A stretch of DNA of 64,000 bases from Cytophagales bacterium (GTDB lineage: Bacteria; Bacteroidota; Bacteroidia; Cytophagales; Cyclobacteriaceae). Below the pieces are notes generated by a model that worked only from the letters and a program-made list of their open reading frames with translations, was not told where the DNA came from and made no database searches. How positions within the stretch are numbered: the first letter of the stretch is position 1; each line of letters opens with the position of its first letter. A program made the position numbers and the translations under genes. Shown piece after piece: positions 61,956 through 64,000 of this stretch. The DNA lies in contig JAAFHY010000001.1 in the NCBI GenBank assembly GCA_013298505.1, positions 62,001 to 126,000 on the forward strand, read 5' to 3'.

Positions 61956-63179
61956 CTAAAGCTCTTGAGTTGTAAATGATTTGGCGGCAAGCGCAGCTGG
62001 GTAGAAGGAGATAAGAAATGTAATGGCAATAATCACTGAAGAAGTGGTTACGAAATCGAACGGGTTGAGCTTTACTGGATAATTGGTGACGATGGAATTT
62101 TCCATGCCCATGCCAACCAGCCCGAAATGATCTTGCAACCAGCAAATACCTCCCCCAACAAACAACCCAATGGCAGCACCTATAAAAGCTATCAGCGCAC
62201 CTTCGCTTAAAAAAATGCGCTTGATCAATGAAGGGCTCGCACCAACTGCCGATAAGATTGCAATGTCTTTTTTCTTATCAATGGCCAGCATCATCAATGA
62301 AAAGAAAATATTTATGGAGGCAACCACGATCAGTAGTGTAAGCGATAAGAAGGTAAATAGTTTCTCCATGTTCAACAGCTTGTAAATGTCTTTGTGCTGC
62401 TCTTCGTTAGTGAGCACCTGAAAACCTGATCCCAATAATTTTTTTAACTCAGATTGAACTGCTGAAACAGTTGATGCGGCATTGGTTTTTACTTCGAGCG
62501 AGGTTCGTTTGTTACCATAGTCCAGCAGGTCTTTAGCAAAGTCAAGGGGTAGGAATATAAAATTATCGTCATAGTTTTTTTCAATCGAAAAAACAGAACC
62601 CGGTTCTATGTCGCGCCTCGAATAAAGTTTAGACACATCAAGGGTTGGCCCTTTTGTATTTTTAATATAGAAAACCTGCAACGGATAAATATTGTTTTCT
62701 ACTGTAATGCTCAGCGCATATTTTAAACCCCTGCCAATAATGGCGTAGTTAATACCGTTTTCACGAAGGCGTAGCTTGCCTTCTACAATATTGCCATCGA
62801 GCCGATGCTGATCGATAAAATTATCGCTCACGCCTTTTATAGTTACAACCATATCGGCATCGCGATAGCGCACGAGCGCGTAATCTTCAATTACTTCGGT
62901 TACTGTTTCAACACCTGCTATACTTTTGATTTTTAAAAGTAATAGCGAGTCTACCTCAAACGATTTTCCCTTTGTAGCTTCTATTTTTAGCTCTGGATCA
63001 AACGAATTGTTTAATGAGCGTAGCAAGTCTTCAAGTCCATTAAAAACCGACAAAACAATAATGAGTGCAGCGGTGGCAAACGCAACCCCCACCATCGATA
63101 GCATAGAGATGATATTGATGAAGCTCTTTTTGCGCTTAGAAAGAAAATACCGTTTGGCTATGAAGAGAGGGAAGTTCAA
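61956..63179 (-). CDS. FtsX-like permease, LolC/LolE-type
   Basis: 407 residues; the only in-frame start is a TTG (stop six codons upstream). One N-terminal helix after a KRKKSFINIISMLSMVGVAFATAALIIVLSVFNGLEDLL segment, a large periplasmic domain, and three C-terminal helices (LFTFLSLTLLIVVASINIFFSLMM, ILSAVGASPSLIKRIFLSEGALIAFIGAAIG). This matches the lipoprotein-releasing LolC/E family. The gene lies 90 bases downstream of rbfA, an adjacency that I recall from other Bacteroidota genomes. Its ATPase partner is elsewhere. Confidence 0.9.
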   Translation of the reverse strand: MNFPLFIAKRYFLSKRKKSFINIISMLSMVGVAFATAALIIVLSVFNGLEDLLRSLNNSFDPELKIEATKGKSFEVDSLLLLKIKSIAGVETVTEVIEDYALVRYRDADMVVTIKGVSDNFIDQHRLDGNIVEGKLRLRENGINYAIIGRGLKYALSITVENNIYPLQVFYIKNTKGPTLDVSKLYSRRDIEPGSVFSIEKNYDDNFIFLPLDFAKDLLDYGNKRTSLEVKTNAASTVSAVQSELKKLLGSGFQVLTNEEQHKDIYKLLNMEKLFTFLSLTLLIVVASINIFFSLMMLAIDKKKDIAILSAVGASPSLIKRIFLSEGALIAFIGAAIGLFVGGGICWLQDHFGLVGMGMENSIVTNYPVKLNPFDFVTTSSVIIAITFLISFYPAALAAKSFTTQEL

Positions 63180-63269
63180 GTTGCTGCTGGTCTGTTAGTT
63201 GACAAATAGGCAATCGACAAGATTAGACTTAGGCCAGCCAACACTTTGTCAACTGCCATTTTGGTATTG

Positions 63270-63635
63270 TCAATTTTCTTCATTTGGTATATTCAAATTT
63301 TTGATAATGTCTTCGATGCGCTGCGCGCCTTCTTCTATCTCGTCAATAAAAAAAGAAAGCTGCGGAACGATGCGTGCTTGGTTTCGTATTTTATTGCCAA
63401 GCGCTTTTCGTATTTCACTTTTCTTCAAGTTGATTTTGTCGAGGATAGCCGCCTTATTGGCCGCCAACGTCATGCTGAGGTAGACACGGGCAATGCTCAA
63501 ATCGGGGCTCATTTTTACATCGGCAATGGTAATAAAAGCATTGTCGAGAATGTTGGTTTTTTCTTTTAAGAAGATGGCGCTGAGTTCTTTCAAAATCAGC
63601 TTGCTGTATTTTTGTTGCCGTACGGTTCCGCTCAT
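63270..63635 (-). CDS. rbfA: 30S ribosome-binding factor A
   Basis: 121 residues from the ATG at 63635 (MSGTVRQQKYSKLILKEL). The KH-type fold of RbfA is recognised by ADVKMSPDLSIARVYLSM, the basic helix RKALGNKIRNQARIVPQLSFFIDEI and DIIKNL. RbfA helps the final maturation of the 30S subunit near the 5' end of 16S rRNA. A TTG/GTG start upstream is unlikely. The gene is divergent from the incomplete membrane-protein gene at the right end. Confidence 0.93.
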   Translation of the reverse strand: MSGTVRQQKYSKLILKELSAIFLKEKTNILDNAFITIADVKMSPDLSIARVYLSMTLAANKAAILDKINLKKSEIRKALGNKIRNQARIVPQLSFFIDEIEEGAQRIEDIIKNLNIPNEEN

Positions 63636-63700
63636 AAAGTAAAAGTACTCAATGTCAATCACACTATTTTTGATTTATTTGCAGCCTGAATATTTTTTCT

Positions 63701-64000
63701 GTGCTCCGATTTTTTAGAATAAACGATCCTTATCGGCTTTTTGCGGTTTTACTCATCTTGATAATAATCAGTTTGCCGCTGTTTATCGCACCGATGCCAG
63801 TTACTTGGCAAGAACTAAAGGCAATGGTAATTGGCGAATCGCTCAATCAAGGGAATGCGCTTTATACAACATTGGTAGACGACACAGCACCGCTATTTGG
63901 GTGGATGCAAGGTTGGATGGATTTTGCTTTTAGCCGATCGAATACCGCCCGCCATATCATTGCTCTTGTATTGATATTTTTTCAGGCTTCTTTTTTTTCG
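63701..64000 (+). CDS. Polytopic membrane protein, 5' part only
   Basis: The frame opens at a GTG at 63701 and stays open to the end of the window, 100 codons, so it was missed by the ORF track. VLRFFRINDPYRLFAVLLILIIISLPLFI starts a first helix, then TWQELKAMVIGESLNQGNALYTTLVDDTAPLFGWMQGWMDF, and RHIIALVLIFFQASFFS a second helix. This start (NDPYR, GESLNQGNALYTTLVDDTAPL) resembles Cytophagales membrane proteins of unknown role. No family name is sure. Confidence 0.7.
   Translation, partial: MLRFFRINDPYRLFAVLLILIIISLPLFIAPMPVTWQELKAMVIGESLNQGNALYTTLVDDTAPLFGWMQGWMDFAFSRSNTARHIIALVLIFFQASFFS

Overview
The window comes from a member of the Bacteroidota, most likely a free-living cytophagalean. 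The marks are a PorP/SprF-type secretion protein next to a cargo with a gliding-motility-type C-terminal sorting domain, a fused MurF-alanine racemase, a CarboxypepD_reg-like TonB receptor, kinases with the Bacteroidota-style H-box, weak or absent Shine-Dalgarno sequences, and one clear TAnnTTTG -7 promoter element. No rRNA, tRNA, CRISPR array, transposase or prophage was seen. Most of the window is ordinary chromosome with short operons on both strands. Family names are from recognition of motifs, not from database searches.

Layout. 0-6.6 kb: end of a von Willebrand A protein, a two-lobed PAP2/haloperoxidase-like lipoprotein bracketed by a 19-bp direct repeat, a giant BspA-type (DUF285) repeat adhesin, and its PorP/SprF partner. 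6.6-15.3 kb: acyl-CoA synthetase, dienelactone hydrolase, DinB, secreted amidase, TPR protein, PhoD phosphatase and a thioredoxin-fold protein. 15.3-16.5 kb: an AT-rich patch with a DUF6624 protein and a lipoprotein gene broken by an in-frame TGA. 16.6-24.9 kb: threonine/serine dehydratase, rhodanese, TIM-barrel isomerase, flavin oxidoreductase, aspartyl protease with PDZ, LOG protein with an unlisted 35-residue membrane protein, DUF2911, a HisA-like protein without its first catalytic Asp, DinB and a Crp-type regulator.

24.9-28.6 kb is a probable metal (zinc) uptake unit: a lipoprotein, a ZnuD-like TonB receptor and a divergent Fur/Zur regulator, linked by three copies of a GCAAy-N3-GTTGC operator. 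28.6-31.5 kb holds a large FtsX/MacB-type permease whose upstream PadR gene survives only as 25 codons, and one copy of an interspersed palindromic element. 31.9-38.4 kb has csaA, murF-alr, an ArsC/Spx-like protein, an orphan histidine kinase and a carboxypeptidase-regulatory/thioredoxin-fold fusion.

38.6-43.0 kb is the most unusual region: a LytS/LytT-type two-component system lies in one operon between two paralogous secreted proteins, each made of three copies of an acidic beta-rich repeat that I cannot assign to a known family. 43.1-46.0 kb follows with an arginine-deiminase-superfamily enzyme, a protein-kinase-fold protein and an APC amino-acid transporter. 46.1-53.0 kb is a complete TetR-TolC-HlyD-ABC-ABC-permease-permease efflux operon, containing the second copy of the interspersed element. 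53.1-64 kb carries a small membrane protein, an unknown exported protein, a Rieske ferredoxin, an M20 peptidase with a propeller protein, a secreted tandem YCII protein with an EamA transporter, an SNF2 helicase, a LolC/E-type permease, RbfA, and the start of a polytopic membrane protein running off the end.
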